A stretch of DNA of 64,000 bases, taken from the NCBI RefSeq assembly GCF_000092125.1, contig NC_014213.1, positions 1 through 64,000 on the forward strand, in the 5' to 3' direction. The notes under the pieces were generated by a model. It saw nothing but the letters and a program-made list of their open reading frames with translations, did not search any database and was not told the origin of the DNA. A program made the translations under genes and the position numbers. Of this stretch, positions 33,734-42,347 are shown in pieces; positions within the stretch are counted from its first letter, which is position 1; each line of letters opens with the position of its first letter. This DNA comes from Allomeiothermus silvanus DSM 9946 (lineage in GTDB: Bacteria; Deinococcota; Deinococci; Deinococcales; Thermaceae).

Positions 33734-35812
33734 CTATACCGCGCAAGAGACGCACTCCTCGATGCCGAGGTTCTTGGTGCGGGTGTAGTACAGGCTCTTC
33801 AGGCCCTTCTGCCAGGCATAGATGTACAGACGGGCCAGCTCGCGGGTGCTGGTCTGGCTGTCGACAAAGAGCACCGTGCTCACCCCCTGATCGACGTGCT
33901 CTTGGATCCCGGCCACCAGATCGATCACCCGGTACATGTCCATGCGGTAGGCCGATTTGTAATACCAGAGGGTCTCGGGAGAGAGGTAGGGCACCGGGTA
34001 ATAGGTGGTGGCGTTGCCGTAGGTGCGGGTCTCGATCAGATCGGTGATGGGGGCCACCGAAGGGGTGGCGTTTTGCAGGTAGCTGATGCTTTGGGTGGGG
34101 GCGATGGCCAGGCGGTAGGCGTGGTAGAGGCCGTGCTCTTGGACCTGCTCCGCCAGGCGGGCCCACTCCTTTGGCCCGGGGAGCGGCATTCCGGCGAACA
34201 GATCCTTCACCGATTCCCCCGTGGGCCGCCAGTCGCGCTCGAGGTACTTCGCAAAATAGGCCCCGCTGGCGTAGTCGCTCCCCTCGAAGCCAACGAAGGT
34301 CTGGCCCCGCGCGCGGGCGATCTCCATCGAGCGCTCCAGGCTATAGTAGTTCACCGCCATAAAGAAGGCCCGCGCGAACTCCCGGGCCTCCGCCGATTCG
34401 TAGGGGATCTCGTTCTTGGCCAGGTAGCCGTGGAGGTTCATGGCCCCCAGGCCGATGGCGTGGAGTTCCCGGTTGGCCCGGGCTACCCCCGGCACCTGGG
34501 CCACCTCGCTCTGGTCGCTCACCGCGGTCAGGGCGTCGGTAGCGGTGCGCACGCTCTCCCGCAAAGCCCGCCCTTCCATCACGTTGACGATGTTCAAGGA
34601 GCCCAGATTGCAGCTCACGTCGTAGCCCACGACCTCCGGGGTTCCGTAAGGCCCCACCCGCGAGGGGGTTTGGATCTGGAAGATCTCCGTGCACAGGTTG
34701 GACATCTTGATCTGGCCCAGCCCCTTGAGGGGGTTGGCGCGGTTGGCCGTGCTGCGGTAGATCAGGTACGGGTAGCCCGACTCGAACTGGAGGCGGGCGA
34801 TGCGGGTAAGGATTTCGCGCGCGTCCAGGGGGCGCTTCTTGACCTCGGGGTGCTCCAGCAGCTCCTCGTAGCGGGTGTCGAGATCCATCTCATCGAGGGG
34901 TACGCCAAAGGCCCGGTACACCGAGTAGGGGGCGAAGACGTAAAAAGGCTTTCCCTCCGCGGCCAGCTGGAAGAACTTGTCCGGCACCACCAGCCCCAGG
35001 GCCAGGGTTTGGATGCGGCTTTTCTCGTCGGCGTTGATCTTCTTGGTCTCGAGAACCTCCTCCAGGTCCCAGTGGAAGATGTTGAGGTAGACCGCTCCGG
35101 CGCCCTTGCGCTGCCCCATCTGGTCGGCATAGTTGAAGGCGTCTTCCAACAGCTTCATCACCGGCACCACCCCCTTGGCCGCCCCCTCCACCCCTTTGAT
35201 GGGCTCGCCCCGTGCGCGCAGGCGGGAGAGGTTGAGGGCCACCCCCCCTCCGATCTTGGACAGCTGCATGGCCGCATTCAGGTTGTAGCCGATGGAGTCC
35301 AAGGAGTCGTCCACCTCGAGCAAGAAGCAGGAGACCAGCTCCCCCCGCCGGGCCCGGCCCGCGTTCAAGAAGGTGGGGGTAGCGGGCTGGTAGCGGCGCT
35401 CCATCATGGCCCGCACATAGGCCCGGGCCTGGGCCTCGTCGCCTTTGGCCAGGTGCAGGGCCACCGCCACCACCCGCTCGGGGTAGTCCTCCAGGTACTG
35501 CCCCTTATCCCCCGTCTTGAGGGCGTAGTCCTTGTAGAACTTGGAGATGGCCATGAAGCTTTCGAACTCGAAGCGGTAGCTAAAGGCCAGCTCGTGGATT
35601 TCCTGCAGGAACTCCGGGGTATAGCGCGCGAAAAAATCTTCGTAATAGCCTTCCTCGATCAAGGTCTCCAGCCGCTTGAGCACGCTGGGGAAAAGGCGGC
35701 GCTTGGCCGCCACCTCCCGGGCGAATTCCCGCACCGCCTCCCGGTCGCGCTCGAGCGGGAAAAAACCGTTTTCCCTCTGTAACAAGGCGCTGTTGAGTTC
35801 AAGGTAGCGCAA
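33734..35812 (-). CDS. nrdE: Class Ib ribonucleotide reductase, catalytic subunit NrdE
   Basis: 692 residues. Reduces ribonucleoside diphosphates. Start chosen as TTG 35812 because AAAGGAG sits 9 bases upstream, inside the nrdI end; no ATG/GTG fits. Seen: substrate-site cysteines in GELVSCFLLEVDDS and NVMEGRALRE-upstream CNLGSLN; NLCTEIF with the thiyl cysteine; YYTRTKNLG radical-transfer tyrosines; C-terminal redox pair ECVSCAV. The short N-terminus lacks an ATP cone, as in class Ib. Overlaps nrdI by 14 bp. Confidence 0.92.
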   Translation of the reverse strand: MRYLELNSALLQRENGFFPLERDREAVREFAREVAAKRRLFPSVLKRLETLIEEGYYEDFFARYTPEFLQEIHELAFSYRFEFESFMAISKFYKDYALKTGDKGQYLEDYPERVVAVALHLAKGDEAQARAYVRAMMERRYQPATPTFLNAGRARRGELVSCFLLEVDDSLDSIGYNLNAAMQLSKIGGGVALNLSRLRARGEPIKGVEGAAKGVVPVMKLLEDAFNYADQMGQRKGAGAVYLNIFHWDLEEVLETKKINADEKSRIQTLALGLVVPDKFFQLAAEGKPFYVFAPYSVYRAFGVPLDEMDLDTRYEELLEHPEVKKRPLDAREILTRIARLQFESGYPYLIYRSTANRANPLKGLGQIKMSNLCTEIFQIQTPSRVGPYGTPEVVGYDVSCNLGSLNIVNVMEGRALRESVRTATDALTAVSDQSEVAQVPGVARANRELHAIGLGAMNLHGYLAKNEIPYESAEAREFARAFFMAVNYYSLERSMEIARARGQTFVGFEGSDYASGAYFAKYLERDWRPTGESVKDLFAGMPLPGPKEWARLAEQVQEHGLYHAYRLAIAPTQSISYLQNATPSVAPITDLIETRTYGNATTYYPVPYLSPETLWYYKSAYRMDMYRVIDLVAGIQEHVDQGVSTVLFVDSQTSTRELARLYIYAWQKGLKSLYYTRTKNLGIEECVSCAV

Positions 35813-36164
35813 GGTCGTTCACTCCTTTCACGAAAACCTGGAGATCCTCCGGCCAGCCGGAGAGCTCGAACTTGTGGAGGAGGGGCACGTTTAGGGCTGC
35901 GGCCAGCCGGTCGGCGGCCCGGGCGAAGTTGCTCCCCCAGTTGCGGTTGCCGCTGGCGGCAACCCCCCGCACCCAGGAGCGATGGGCCTGAGCAAAGCGC
36001 CACACCTCCGGGGGCACCTCCCCAAATCCGGTGGTGTAGGTGACCAGCACCAAAGGTTCTTCGAGGCGTTCTTCCCCGCTCCTAAGCCTCAGCCGGGGCC
36101 AAAGGGGCAGCTGCTGTACGAAACGCTCGACATTGCCGGTTCTAGAAGCGTACACGATCCACAT
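35799..36164 (-). CDS. nrdI: NrdI, flavodoxin-like activator of the NrdF cofactor
   Basis: 121 residues. NrdI supplies superoxide for assembling the dimanganese-tyrosyl cofactor of NrdF. Seen: FMN phosphate loop YASRTGNVERFV, TYTTGFGEVPPEVWRF and GVAASGNRNWGSNFARAAD, all diagnostic. First gene of nrdI-nrdE-nrdF; ATG preceded by GAGGAGGGTGGG. The riboswitch at 36300 and a palindromic repeat at 36201 lie upstream in its leader. Confidence 0.92.
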   Translation of the reverse strand: MWIVYASRTGNVERFVQQLPLWPRLRLRSGEERLEEPLVLVTYTTGFGEVPPEVWRFAQAHRSWVRGVAASGNRNWGSNFARAADRLAAALNVPLLHKFELSGWPEDLQVFVKGVNDLALP

Positions 36165-36200
36165 CCCACCCTCCTCGAGGGTCGGTTTCGTTGACAGATT

Positions 36201-36234
36201 GGGTCTACGGGCGCAGCCCGTCCCGAGTAACTGC
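36201..36234 (-). repeat. Truncated member of the 42-bp palindromic family in the nrdI leader
   Basis: On the plus strand: TCTACGGGCGCAGCCCGTCC then CGAGTAAC. The hairpin ACGGGC-GCA-GCCCGT is perfect and the start of the second block (CCCGA) is kept, the remainder lost. It lies between the riboswitch and nrdI, inside the expected 5' untranslated region. Confidence 0.65.
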
Positions 36235-36299
36235 CTAGGCCAGCGAGCCGCTACGGACTTTTGAACTGTAAGGGAGAATTCACCTTAACCATCCTTTCT

Positions 36300-36425
36300 G
36301 TCCCTGACGCGGGGACTCGAGGTAGGCCCTGGGCAGGCATTCGGGCTTTCACCGTTGCGCGACAGCGGCGGAATTGCACCGCACTTCCCCTGACACCAAA
36401 GCCAGAAACTACATCTTGTAGTTCC
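36300..36425 (-). promoter_or_regulatory. Cobalamin (B12) riboswitch upstream of nrdIEF
   Basis: Read on the minus strand, the core matches the B12-box consensus in order: GGGGAAGTGCGGTGCAATTC, CGCCGCTGTCGCGCAAC, then GGTGAAAGCCCGAATGCCTG ending CC. These correspond to GGGAA-GGTGNAAxTCCG, GCGGTCCCGCAACTGTGA and AGCCxGxxxACCTGCC. Pairing GCGG/CCGC in the central stem is intact. Boundaries are approximate. It is 136+ bp ahead of nrdI. In other bacteria B12 riboswitches repress a B12-independent reductase when B12 allows the class II enzyme to work; the same logic is inferred here. Confidence 0.85.
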
Positions 36426-36534
36426 CGAGCAAGACGATACAACTCCTTGAGGTTTTTGTCCAGAGCATTTTCGGTAGAACCGCACAGGCTGAGGTCAACG
36501 TTCACCGTCTGCCTCCGGACTGGTTGCTGGAGGA

Positions 36535-37626
36535 TAGGAGTTACGCAGTTGCAGTTGACTGGACATTCTTCTGTGTGCTAGGAGGAGAGTGCTTAGCCAA
36601 GCTTCTCCAAAGGGGGTGATGCCCATGAACCCACCGAAGTGCGATGACCTGGACTACATCCACTTTCTCATCGCCGCTCAGCGGGTCTTCACCTGTACCG
36701 AGGCCGCTCGCTGTAGTCCAAAGGAGAAGAGCCCTCCCGCCCATGATGCCTTTACCCGCCTGCTGCAAAGACAGCCGCCCGACACGGCGGCGCTGTGGCA
36801 GGAGGCCAAGGCCTTCGTGAAGCTCAGGGAGGGGCTGCTGATCCTGGACGACACCACCCTGGATAAGCCCTACGCTCGGGACATGGATCTGGTGAGTTAC
36901 CACTGGAGCGGCAAACACCAAAGGGTGGTTAGGGGCATCGCCCTCATGACCCTGCTGTGGACGGAGGGGCAGGCCCTGATCCCCTGCGACTTTCGGGTCT
37001 ACGACAAGCCCCAGGATGGGAAGAGCAAAAACGACCACTTTCAGACCATGCTCCAGAAAGCGAAGGAGCGGGGGTTTCAGCCGGAATATGTCCTGATGGA
37101 CAGCTGGTATGCCAGCTTGGAGAACCTCAAGGCCATAGTCAGCTTTGGCTGGCGGTTTCTGACGCGGCTGAAGGGCAACCGCCTGGTCAACCCGGAGGGG
37201 AAGGGAAATGTACCCATCCGTGAGGTGGAAATCCCTGGGGAGGGGAGGGTGGTTCATCTTCGGGGTTTTGGGTTCGTGAGGGTGTTCCGAACGCTCTCCA
37301 AGGACGGGGAGGCGGAGTACTGGGCCACGAACCATCTGGGGATGAGCGAAGAGAAGCGGGCGGAGTTAGAGCGGCAAGGATGGGGGATCGAAGTGTACCA
37401 TCGGGGGCTCAAGCAGTGCTGTGGGGTGGAGCGGGCCCAGGTGAGGAAGGCGGTCTCCATCCTGCGGCACCTCCTCCTGGCTTTGCGGGCCTTCCTCCGG
37501 CTGGAGGTCTACCGGCTGCGCAGGGGGGTGAGCTGGTACGAGGCCAAGGCGTCCATTGTTCGCGAGGCAATACGAAGTTATCTCGCCCATCCCCTCCACA
37601 TCCTTCAGCCAACTGCGTAAGTCCTA
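36535..37626 (+). mobile_element. IS4/IS701-like insertion sequence, copy 1 (intact)
   Basis: Ends are TAGGAGTTACGCAGTTG (left) and, inverted, TAGGACTTACGCAGTTGG (right). The 1092-bp element carries one transposase gene. TGGAGGA flanks it on both sides (36528-36534 and 37627-37633), which looks like a target duplication. The copy at 61217-62308 has the same transposase sequence. It inserted between the nrd leader region and a small broken gene. Confidence 0.85.
36619..37620 (+). CDS. IS4/IS701-like DDE transposase (copy 1)
   Basis: 333 residues from the ATG at 36619, after AGGGGG; an upstream GTG at 36589 is also possible. RNase-H-fold DDE transposase: Asp in LLILDDTTLDKPYA, Asp in VLMDSWYASLENLK, Glu in GWGIEVYHRGLKQCCGVE. 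Family assignment is by these signatures only. The protein is identical to that of copy 3 and serves as the uninterrupted reference for the decayed copy 2. Confidence 0.85.
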   Translation: MPMNPPKCDDLDYIHFLIAAQRVFTCTEAARCSPKEKSPPAHDAFTRLLQRQPPDTAALWQEAKAFVKLREGLLILDDTTLDKPYARDMDLVSYHWSGKHQRVVRGIALMTLLWTEGQALIPCDFRVYDKPQDGKSKNDHFQTMLQKAKERGFQPEYVLMDSWYASLENLKAIVSFGWRFLTRLKGNRLVNPEGKGNVPIREVEIPGEGRVVHLRGFGFVRVFRTLSKDGEAEYWATNHLGMSEEKRAELERQGWGIEVYHRGLKQCCGVERAQVRKAVSILRHLLLALRAFLRLEVYRLRRGVSWYEAKASIVREAIRSYLAHPLHILQPTA

Positions 37627-37638
37627 TGGAGGAGAGCG

Positions 37639-37763
37639 ATGAATAAACGCTGGCGCTGATGACCATAGCGCTGGGTGCCGCGTTACCCGCGGGCACCTTC
37701 GCCCCCCGGCCAGCCGCGGGATCATTCAACCCCGACAGCAGCAAGAAGGCCAACGCCGCATAA
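37639..37763 (+). pseudogene. Small exported-protein gene with a frameshift
   Basis: ATG at 37639 after GGAGGAG reads MNKRWR then stops. One frame over, from 37659, it continues LMTIALGAALPAGTFAPRPA to a TAA at 37761, which would complete a signal-peptide-like N-terminus. So a ~40-residue exported peptide with a single indel. Function unknown; its upstream region is interrupted by IS copy 1. Confidence 0.4.
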
Positions 37764-37764
37764 C

Positions 37765-39036
37765 CTACGCGCCGGGCTCGAGCGCTCCTGAGCGGCTCAG
37801 GCCGGTCCCTTTGACCCCGTAAAGCCTGCGATCCGCGGCGTCGAAGAGTTCCTCGGGGCCCTGCCCGCCCTCCTGGCTGCTGGCGTAGCCGAAGGCCGCG
37901 GAGACTTGCTGGCCCTTCCAGGGGGAAAGAGCGGCGATGGCCTGGGCATAGCGTTCCCCCGCCTGGCGGGCCCCTTCGGTGGCGGTAGCGGGCAACAGTA
38001 CCGCGAACTCATCCCCCGCCCAGCGGAACAGCAGGTCGCTGGAGCGGCTGGCCCCCTTCAGGGCCTGGGCGACCGCTTGCAACAGGGCATCCCCCTCGGC
38101 GTGGCCGATCTGGTCATTGACCGCTTTGAAGCCGTTCATGTCCAGGAGCACCAGGCCTAAGGGGACACCCTCCCGCCGGGAGCGGGCCCACTCCTCCGCC
38201 AGGCGTTCCTCGAAGGACCGCCTCGAGCGCAGCCCGGTGAGGGGGTCGGTATAGGCGGCTTCGGATAGCCGCCGTAAGGCCCGGCGGCGGCCCATCACCT
38301 CGCTGGCCAGTTCGCAGAAGCTCCGCAGCAGCGGGAAAAGCTCCCCCGGCAAAGAACGCCGCGAGAGCACGCACAGCACCCCCGCGCACTCCCCCTCCAC
38401 CCACAGAGGAAAGGCCATGGCCGATCGGAAGGGGTAACCCGAAAGGGGAGCGCGCACCCACTGCGGCCCCTCCTGGCAGGCCCGCCCGGCCAGCGAGTCC
38501 AGGCTACTGGGAAGGGCCTGACCGGCCCAGTACAGCCCCCGGTAGCCCCCCGCTTCCGGCCGCAGCACCCCCACCGCTTCGCCCACCGGGGAAGTGGCAA
38601 ACAGCTCATACACCATCTGGGGCAGCACCCGCAGCACCGATTCCTCGTCCGGCTGGCGCGAGAGTTCCCGCGAAGCCCGGTAAAGCAGGCCCAGCGAGCG
38701 CTCCCGCAGCCGCAAGCTCTCCCCTACCCACCCGCTGCCCAGGCCGATGCCGGTGTACGCCAGGAGGAGGAAGAGGTGGGTGCTGTCCAGTCTCAACCCG
38801 CGAAACCCCACGTCCACGGCGCTATCGAGGACGAAGGCCAAAAGCCCCATCAGCCCGCCCGTGCGGCGCCCCAGGGCCAGGCCCAGCGCCGCCGGTACCC
38901 CGCCCAGCAGCACCGAGGTCACCCGCTCCGGAGCCCCCTGCTTAAACAGCACCAGATAGGCGGCCAAAGCCAGTACGGTGGGTATCCATAGGCGCTTCCA
39001 GTGGCTAGCCGCTACCGCGGGGACTTCGTCATCCAC
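37765..39036 (-). CDS. Membrane GAF-GGDEF diguanylate cyclase
   Basis: 423 residues from a GTG at 39036. Four predicted membrane helices (~15-105), a coiled region, a GAF-like domain (~125-240: EAVGVLRPEAGGYRGLYWAG, MAFPLWVEGECAGVL) and a C-terminal GGDEF domain (~260-415). The active-site loop is RWAGDEFAVLLP, i.e. AGDEF, accepted as active in many cyclases; YTDPLTGLRSRRSF and DMNGFKAVNDQIGHAEGD precede it. Makes cyclic di-GMP. The IS3 element ends 2 bp before the start codon, so the native start or promoter may be lost. Confidence 0.85.
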   Translation of the reverse strand: MDDEVPAVAASHWKRLWIPTVLALAAYLVLFKQGAPERVTSVLLGGVPAALGLALGRRTGGLMGLLAFVLDSAVDVGFRGLRLDSTHLFLLLAYTGIGLGSGWVGESLRLRERSLGLLYRASRELSRQPDEESVLRVLPQMVYELFATSPVGEAVGVLRPEAGGYRGLYWAGQALPSSLDSLAGRACQEGPQWVRAPLSGYPFRSAMAFPLWVEGECAGVLCVLSRRSLPGELFPLLRSFCELASEVMGRRRALRRLSEAAYTDPLTGLRSRRSFEERLAEEWARSRREGVPLGLVLLDMNGFKAVNDQIGHAEGDALLQAVAQALKGASRSSDLLFRWAGDEFAVLLPATATEGARQAGERYAQAIAALSPWKGQQVSAAFGYASSQEGGQGPEELFDAADRRLYGVKGTGLSRSGALEPGA

Positions 39037-39078
39037 GGTGTACTGCGCCCCTAAATTTGCACCACCTCACCGGTCAGT

Positions 39079-39918
39079 TTAGTCAGGGCTCCCACCCCCT
39101 TTCAACAGGCTGTCCACAAAAGCTTCAGGCGTCAGGTACCCCAAGGCCGAGTGCGGACGCTTGCGGTTGTACACCTCAAAGACGAACGCCTCCACCGACG
39201 CCCGCGCCTCCTCCAGAGTCCGGTACTCCCGCAGGTCCACCCACTCCTCCTTGACGGTCCGGATCAGCCGCTCCGCGTGCCCGTTCTCCCAGGGCCTCCC
39301 CGTCCCCGCGTAGCTCAGCCTCACCCCTAGCCCCAAAAGCCGCTCCACATAGGCCCTGGAGGTGTACTGCACCCCCCGGTCCGAATGGTGCACCTCGGGG
39401 CATCCCTCCCTAAGGGCCATCTCCAGCGCCGCAAGAGCAAGCCCCTGGGACAGCCTCGGCCCCAGGGCCACCCCCAGGATCTTGCGGGTGTGGAGGTCCA
39501 TCACCACCGCCAGGTAGGCCACCCCCTCCCCCAGGACCACGTAGCTCAGGTCCGCCACCCACACCTGGTGGAAGCCGGTCACCTCAAGCCCCAGCAGAAG
39601 GTTGGGCACCCCCTCCGGGAGAAGCTCTTCCGGGAGAGTGGTCCTGGGCTTGAGGGGCTTCCGGGTAAGGAGCAGGCCTTCCCTCCGCATCAGGGAGCGC
39701 ACCCGCTTCTCCCCCACCCCGAAGCCCTCCCCCCGCAAGAGAGCGGCGAGGCGCCGGTATCCATACCGGGGCCAGGCCCCCGCCAGCTCCCGCAAGCGGC
39801 CTCGGAGGACCGCCTCCTCGGGATTGGGACCCTTAGACCGGTAGTAGAGGGTGCTCCGGGGCACCCCAAGGGCCCGGCACAGCAGGCGGAGGGGATAGGC
39901 CTCCTTGAGGGCCATCAC
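39079..39918 (-). CDS. IS3-family transposase OrfB (integrase core)
   Basis: 279 residues. HTH_21 N-terminus (RLLCRALGVPRSTLYYRSKG), then rve integrase core with DDE: Asp in QVWVADLSYVVLGEG, Asp in EVHHSDRGVQYTS, Glu in RPWENGHAERLIRTVKEE. Ends NRKRPHSALGYLTPEAF as usual. Overlaps orfA by 4 bp (ATGA), so it is likely expressed by coupled translation rather than by a -1 frameshift. Confidence 0.9.
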   Translation of the reverse strand: MMALKEAYPLRLLCRALGVPRSTLYYRSKGPNPEEAVLRGRLRELAGAWPRYGYRRLAALLRGEGFGVGEKRVRSLMRREGLLLTRKPLKPRTTLPEELLPEGVPNLLLGLEVTGFHQVWVADLSYVVLGEGVAYLAVVMDLHTRKILGVALGPRLSQGLALAALEMALREGCPEVHHSDRGVQYTSRAYVERLLGLGVRLSYAGTGRPWENGHAERLIRTVKEEWVDLREYRTLEEARASVEAFVFEVYNRKRPHSALGYLTPEAFVDSLLKGGGSPD

Positions 39919-40202
39919 CAGCTCCCGCCTTTCCTTTGCCGGTAGAGTCCCGAGGCTTTTTTTAGGACCTCCAGCTCCAGGGCCATCTGGCCGACCAAGC
40001 GTTCCAGTTCGCGGACGCGGGCCTCTTGTTCTGCGCAGCTATGGGAGAAGGCGGCATGGGCGTTATCCAAGAACGCCCGTTGCCACCTGTAGAGCACGGA
40101 CTCTGCGACCTCGTGAGCTCGGCAGGCTTCGGCCACGGTCCTTTGACCCGACAAGACCTCCAACACAATTTTTACCTTTTCCTTCGCTGACCACCTGCGC
40201 AT
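39915..40202 (-). CDS. IS3-family transposase OrfA (DNA-binding)
   Basis: 95 residues. Helix-turn-helix in SAKEKVKIVLEVLSGQRTVA and EVAESVLYRWQRAFL, followed by a leucine-zipper-like helix (RVRELERLVGQMALELEVLK). Together with OrfB forms the transposase. Confidence 0.88.
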   Translation of the reverse strand: MRRWSAKEKVKIVLEVLSGQRTVAEACRAHEVAESVLYRWQRAFLDNAHAAFSHSCAEQEARVRELERLVGQMALELEVLKKASGLYRQRKGGSW

Positions 40203-40272
40203 CTCGCTACCCCTTCAGGCTACACCCCTCGGTCTCTCTCTTGGGGTGGTCCAAATTTGGGGCAGCACTTCA

Positions 40273-40631
40273 ACCTGGTAGCCCGGGGAGCACTCTTTTC
40301 CATCCTGGGCTTACCCTTTGTGGCTTACGCACGGGCTAAGGGAATTTCCGAAGCACGGGTTTACCTGCGCCATGTCCTCCGGGCGGCTCTTCCTCCGCTT
40401 CTTACCCGTTCTACCCTGATCCTCGCGGGCTCTTTAGGGGGGGTATTCTTTGTAGAGCGGGTCTTCGCCTACCCCGGCCTCTCCACCCTTGCCCTGACTG
40501 CAGTGAGTCGGTTCGACTACCCCCTCCTCGAGGGGGTCTTCCTGGTAACGCTGGGGGCAGTTCTTCTCCTCAACTTCCTAGCAGACCTATTTATCTATCT
40601 CCTAGACCCCAGAACTCGGGAGACAGCATGA
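40273..40631 (+). pseudogene. dppB: Peptide ABC permease (DppB type), 5'-truncated by IS3
   Basis: About 118 residues of the C-terminal half of a DppB/OppB permease remain: PFVAYARAKGISEARVYLRH (ABC loop), VFFVERVFAYPGLSTLAL and LLEGVFLVTLGAVLLLNFLADL. The N-terminal half is absent upstream of the IS3 end. It overlaps dppC by 4 bp, so the frame is otherwise natural. Transporter function must be lost unless another permease substitutes. Confidence 0.8.
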
Positions 40632-41419
40632 GGGGTATAGCCTTTAGCCTTCTTGCAGTTCCTCTAGGGCTGTTGATCATTTCCCTAGCTCTACCCTACC
40701 CTAGAGCAAGCTTTCCCCCTTATCTTTTTCCAAATCTGGAGCACCCTTTGGGTACGGATGATGTTGGCTACGATGTGCTGGCCCTTTTAGCCCATGGGGC
40801 CCGTACCACCCTGGGGGTGGGGTTTCTGGCAGGTAGCCTAGCAACCCTCACGGGGCTTTTAGTGGGCGGAGCTGCAGGGTTCTGGCCTCGCTTAGAGTCC
40901 CCCCTGATGCGGCTCACCGATCTTTTCTTTGCTTTCCCCCGCCTGCCTCTCCTTATCTTGATGAGCCTCTACTTACGACCAAGTCCTCTGAACGCTGTGC
41001 TCATCCTAGCCCTTTTCGGCTGGCCCGATACCGCCCGTACCTTGCGTCCCTTAGTAGCCGCCCTGCGTGAGGCAGGGTACGTGCGGGTGGCCCGGAGCCT
41101 GGGTGCGGGAGGAGCTTACCTCCTCGCCCGGCATGTCCTACCCCAAGCCTATCCCCTGATTGCCACTCAGTGGACTCTGGAGGTTCGGTTTGCCCTGATG
41201 GCAGGGGCTGGCTTAGCCTTTTTAGGCCTCACTGATCCCAGCCAGCCTGACTGGGGGTTGATGCTCTTCCAAGCCTTTTCCCGGGACGAAACCTTCCTGG
41301 GGCCTTACTGGCTTTGGACTGTCCTACCCCCGGCCCTAGCCCTGGCCATCACCGTACTGGGCTTGAGCCTTTGCATCTTGGGGCAGGCTGAGCGGTTAGA
41401 TCCGCGCCTGGGAGGCTAG
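40628..41419 (+). CDS. dppC: Peptide/nickel-type ABC permease (DppC type)
   Basis: 263 residues, about six helices. DppC/OppC signature: HPLGTDDVGYDVLALLAHGART, LMRLTDLFFAFPRLPLLIL, and the ATPase-contact loop REAGYVRVARSLGAGGAYLL followed by RHVLPQA. Overlaps the truncated dppB by 4 bp. Base composition is visibly lower in G+C than neighbours (TTTAGCC, CTTCTTGCAG), suggesting a different origin for 40273-42972. Confidence 0.82.
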   Translation: MRGIAFSLLAVPLGLLIISLALPYPRASFPPYLFPNLEHPLGTDDVGYDVLALLAHGARTTLGVGFLAGSLATLTGLLVGGAAGFWPRLESPLMRLTDLFFAFPRLPLLILMSLYLRPSPLNAVLILALFGWPDTARTLRPLVAALREAGYVRVARSLGAGGAYLLARHVLPQAYPLIATQWTLEVRFALMAGAGLAFLGLTDPSQPDWGLMLFQAFSRDETFLGPYWLWTVLPPALALAITVLGLSLCILGQAERLDPRLGG

Positions 41420-41420
41420 G

Positions 41421-42347
41421 ATGCCCCTTCTCGAGGTTCAAGGGCTTTCCGTAGCATTCCAACACGAGGAGGTACTACGCGAGGTGGACCTCAACCTCGA
41501 GGCCGGGGAGACCGTGGCTCTCATCGGGGAGTCTGGAGGGGGGAAGTCAGTTTTGATCGAAACCCTCCTCCATCTCCTGCCTCCGAGGAGCCAGGTGAAG
41601 GGAAGGGCCTTTTTCCGCGGGGAGGATCTTCTGGCTCTTTCCTCTCACGCTCACAGGGCCCTCCTGGGACAGCACATAGCCTGGATACCCCAGGCCACCA
41701 CAGAAGCTCTCCACCCCATGTTGCTAGTCGGGTTTCAGCTGGCTGAGCCTCTATTGTTAAGAGGGGTTCCTCGACGAGAGGCTTATGCCCGTCTCGCCAA
41801 ACTTTTTGCGGCCTTAGATCTACCCCTGGAAACCCTCCACCGCTATCCCCATCAGCTCTCCGGGGGCATGCGGCAGCGGGCCCTGGTGGCCGGAGCCCTG
41901 CTCACCGGGGCTGGGCTGGTTTTGGCCGACGAGCCTACCAAAGGGATAGATGCCCTGCGGAAAAGACAGGTCGTCACCCTCTTCCAAAAGGCCCAGGAGC
42001 TAAATCCGGAGATGGCCCTTCTCCTCGTGACCCACGATCTTCCCCTAGCTCAGGCCCTAGCTGACCGGGTAGCGGTGCTCTTTGCCGGGCGGGTAGTAGA
42101 GGTAAGCAGAGCCCAAAGCTTCTTTCAAGCCCCTGCGCACCCTTATGCCAAGGCCCTTCTCGAGGCTCTACCCGAACGGGGACTCAAGCCCCTTCAGCTA
42201 GGCCTGGGCCGGGAGGTGGAGAAGGGATGCCCCTTTGCCCCTTCGTGCCCGGAAAACTTCAGTCCCTGCAGAGAGCGGGAACCCCCTCTACTGCCGCTTC
42301 CCCAGGGTAGCGTGAGGTGCTGGCGGTATGGAGATCCAAGCCTTTGA
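41421..42347 (+). CDS. dppD: Peptide ABC transporter ATPase (DppD type)
   Basis: 308 residues. Walker A GESGGGKSV, Q-loop PQATTEALHP, signature LSGGMRQR, Walker B LVLADEPTKGID, switch His in LLVTHDLPLAQ. The C-terminal oligopeptide-transporter extension CPFAPSCPENFSPCREREPP with four cysteines may hold an Fe-S cluster as in related DppD proteins. Overlaps the next ATPase by 20 bp. Confidence 0.85.
   Translation: MPLLEVQGLSVAFQHEEVLREVDLNLEAGETVALIGESGGGKSVLIETLLHLLPPRSQVKGRAFFRGEDLLALSSHAHRALLGQHIAWIPQATTEALHPMLLVGFQLAEPLLLRGVPRREAYARLAKLFAALDLPLETLHRYPHQLSGGMRQRALVAGALLTGAGLVLADEPTKGIDALRKRQVVTLFQKAQELNPEMALLLVTHDLPLAQALADRVAVLFAGRVVEVSRAQSFFQAPAHPYAKALLEALPERGLKPLQLGLGREVEKGCPFAPSCPENFSPCREREPPLLPLPQGSVRCWRYGDPSL

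Larger units (their letters stand above)
39039..40272 (-). mobile_element. IS3-family insertion sequence
   Basis: Imperfect inverted ends TGTACTGCGCCCCTAAATTT (39039) and, inverted, TGAAGTGCTGCCCCAAATTT (40272). Contains orfA and orfB on the minus strand. Inserted between the GGDEF gene start and a dppB-type permease gene, whose 5' part is missing. I could not identify a clear target duplication. Confidence 0.8.

Noticed and set aside
33896-35782. 628-codon open frame on the plus strand opposite nrdE
   Set aside because: It is the antisense shadow of a high-G+C gene whose minus-strand product is unmistakable NrdE. The same applies to the 701-codon frame at 52285-54390 opposite cbbL/glpX.
36251-36505. 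84-residue minus-strand frame starting at GTG 36505
   Set aside because: Its first part looks protein-like, but it runs straight through the cobalamin riboswitch core, whose RNA conservation explains the sequence better.
36528-37633. A fixed target-duplication length for the IS4/IS701-like element
   Set aside because: Copy 1 suggests 7 bp (TGGAGGA) but copy 3 only 5 bp (CTGCT), and copy 2 none, so I do not assign a length.
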